A stretch of 64,000 bases of DNA. Source: Sapria himalayana. Lineage: Eukaryota > Streptophyta > Magnoliopsida > Malpighiales > Rafflesiaceae. Positions within the stretch are counted from its first letter, which is position 1. Each line of letters begins with the position of its first letter. Made by a program: the position numbers and the translations under genes. The notes beneath the pieces were generated by a model. It saw only the letters and a program-made list of their open reading frames with translations. It was not told the DNA's origin and did not search any database. Where the stretch lies: positions 23,372 to 87,371 of the forward strand of contig JAREIK010008139.1 in NCBI GenBank assembly GCA_029783825.1, in the 5' to 3' direction. Of this stretch, positions 63,160 through 64,000 are shown in pieces.

Positions 63160-63725
63160 ATATACCTCATTTGGTGCAGTTGCTGTTACGTCCGCTACCG
63201 CTCCTGCCGCATCTGCCATTGCCAATGTCGCTGCGAATACCACTTTGCTTTCGTCGTTGCCACTACTGCCTCTACTGCCGCCTCTGATGCCGCTGCCTCG
63301 ACTGTCACTGCCGCCGCTACTGCCGCCACTGGCTGCCACTGCTACTGGTCACTATAGTGGCTGGCGATGCTACCAGTGCTACCGCTGCATGCTAGTGTTG
63401 TCGCCGCCACCCCTGCCGCCACTGCCACTACCGTCGCTGCTACAACCGCCGTCGATGTTGTCGCTGCCACCTCTGCCACTACTTCGGGTGCTGTTGTTGC
63501 TTCCAGTGCTACCACTGCTTTAGTTGCAGCCACTGCAACCACTGCTACCACCGCTTCTTCCGGTGCAGCCGGTGCTGTTGCATCTGTCGCTGCCTCCGAT
63601 GCTGCGGCTCTTACCGCAGCCGCTCCGCTGCTACAGTAGCCACTGTTGCCGCCACCGCCCCCACTACCCCGCGGCCTCTTCCATTGCCATCGCTGCCACC
63701 GATGTCGCTACTACTGTTGCTGATA
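63160..63725. repeat. GC-rich triplet-periodic island
   Basis: An abrupt change from over 75% AT to GC-rich DNA made of degenerate GCC/GCT/ACT/CCG triplets (words such as GCCGCCACTG and GCTACTACC). Frames on both strands stay open for 60-120 codons but give only Ala/Thr/Val-, Pro/Leu- or Ser/Gly-rich peptides with no domain, as any triplet repeat without stops would. It could be an amplified fragment of a host exon captured by element E, or a simple triplet satellite. No start, splice or family evidence favours a gene. Confidence 0.6.
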
Positions 63726-64000
63726 TTAGGGGTTTACATACCTATAATAGGCTAATACTCTACCCAAAAAATTCGGAGACACACAAACATATTCACAGAT
63801 ATATAATAACAGTTATTATAGACATGAACAAACATAAATTAAAGTTGATTTTAATACAGCTTCAACAAAAATATAATTAAATAATTTAATATATTTATAT
63901 TAAATTGAATAAAAACAGAAACTATAAATGAAAATTGTAAATTAAACAAAAAAAATCATTTAATAACTTATTCTAATACAATATTTTAAATAACTAAAAA
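63726..64000. other. AT-rich tail of window, nothing recognised
   Basis: The sequence returns to AT-rich non-coding DNA. Part of it (about 63870-64000) resembles 62560-62680, including ATTTAATATATTTATATTAA-like text and an AAACTATAAA motif, so the GC-rich island may lie between two copies of one short repeat. Confidence 0.4.

Larger units (their letters stand above)
62072..64000 (+). mobile_element. CACTA element E, 5' end only
   Basis: The terminal repeat TACTACAAGAAAAATC at 62072 is preceded by AAA. Subterminal motifs of the same type (TTAGCGA(C/A)GGA, TTCCCTAGCTAA) run to about 62525. Beyond that E does not match arms A to D in any way I can see, so it is probably a different subfamily. 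The element continues past the right edge. Confidence 0.72.

Noticed and set aside
63148..63880. Ala/Thr/Val- and Pro/Leu-rich frames in the GC island as candidate proteins
   Set aside because: Open frames on both strands and in several phases, no domain, and no consistent start. They are explained by triplet periodicity without stop codons.
1..64000. tRNA, rRNA, snRNA or microRNA genes
   Set aside because: No cloverleaf core or conserved rRNA words were noticed on either strand. AT-rich hairpins are too common here to call a microRNA without small-RNA data.

Overview
The window is nuclear DNA from a plant with a repeat-rich, very AT-rich genome. The evidence is two CACTA (En/Spm-type) transposons with TNP2-like transposases, two nested Ty1/copia retrotransposons, a plant-type LINE with an RNase H domain, and a retrocopy of a plant-like ARF small GTPase. 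I see no intact host gene, no rRNA or tRNA gene, no CRISPR array and no prokaryotic feature. All recognisable coding sequence is transposon-derived or retroposed, and all of it is broken by stops or frameshifts. The species cannot be named from the sequence.

Layout. 1-18336 is CACTA element A on the minus strand: second gene (53-2034), TNP2 transposase (2175-5821), then a long AT-rich 5' arm. The arm carries an ARF1 retrocopy with target-site duplications (TSDs; 6955-7894), a 5'-truncated LINE with TSDs (9125-11694) and copia gag debris (about 13590-14580), and ends in a subterminal repeat array and a terminal inverted repeat (TIR) at 18336. Element A is inserted into a related element, B (18337-23932), of which only the 5' arm and terminal repeat are visible. 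From 23933 to 30450 there is 6.5 kb of degenerate GATA/GACA tetranucleotide array. CACTA element D (30451-41040, plus strand) interrupts it, and 41041-43989 is 2.9 kb more of the same array. At 43990 a Ty1/copia element with a long LTR (43990-45634) begins. Its gag is split by a second, complete Ty1/copia element on the minus strand (47523-52835, paired LTRs), resumes at 52841, and is cut again in the reverse transcriptase by CACTA arm C (55043-59125). 59126-62071 is featureless A-rich DNA. A fifth CACTA end, E, starts at 62072 and contains a GC-rich triplet-repeat island (63160-63725).

Interpretation (inference). B, D and the outer copia each abut GATA array at a terminus. The simplest history is one long GATA-type array that received B, D and the outer copia, then second-order insertions (A into B, the inner copia and C into the outer copia), then third-order ones (LINE, ARF retrocopy and copia debris in A; E at the right). 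No system works as a unit here. What the window offers is a stratigraphic record of nested transposition in a tetranucleotide satellite, with empty sites and TSDs that make several steps testable. I did not find a convincing new enzymatic or defence system.
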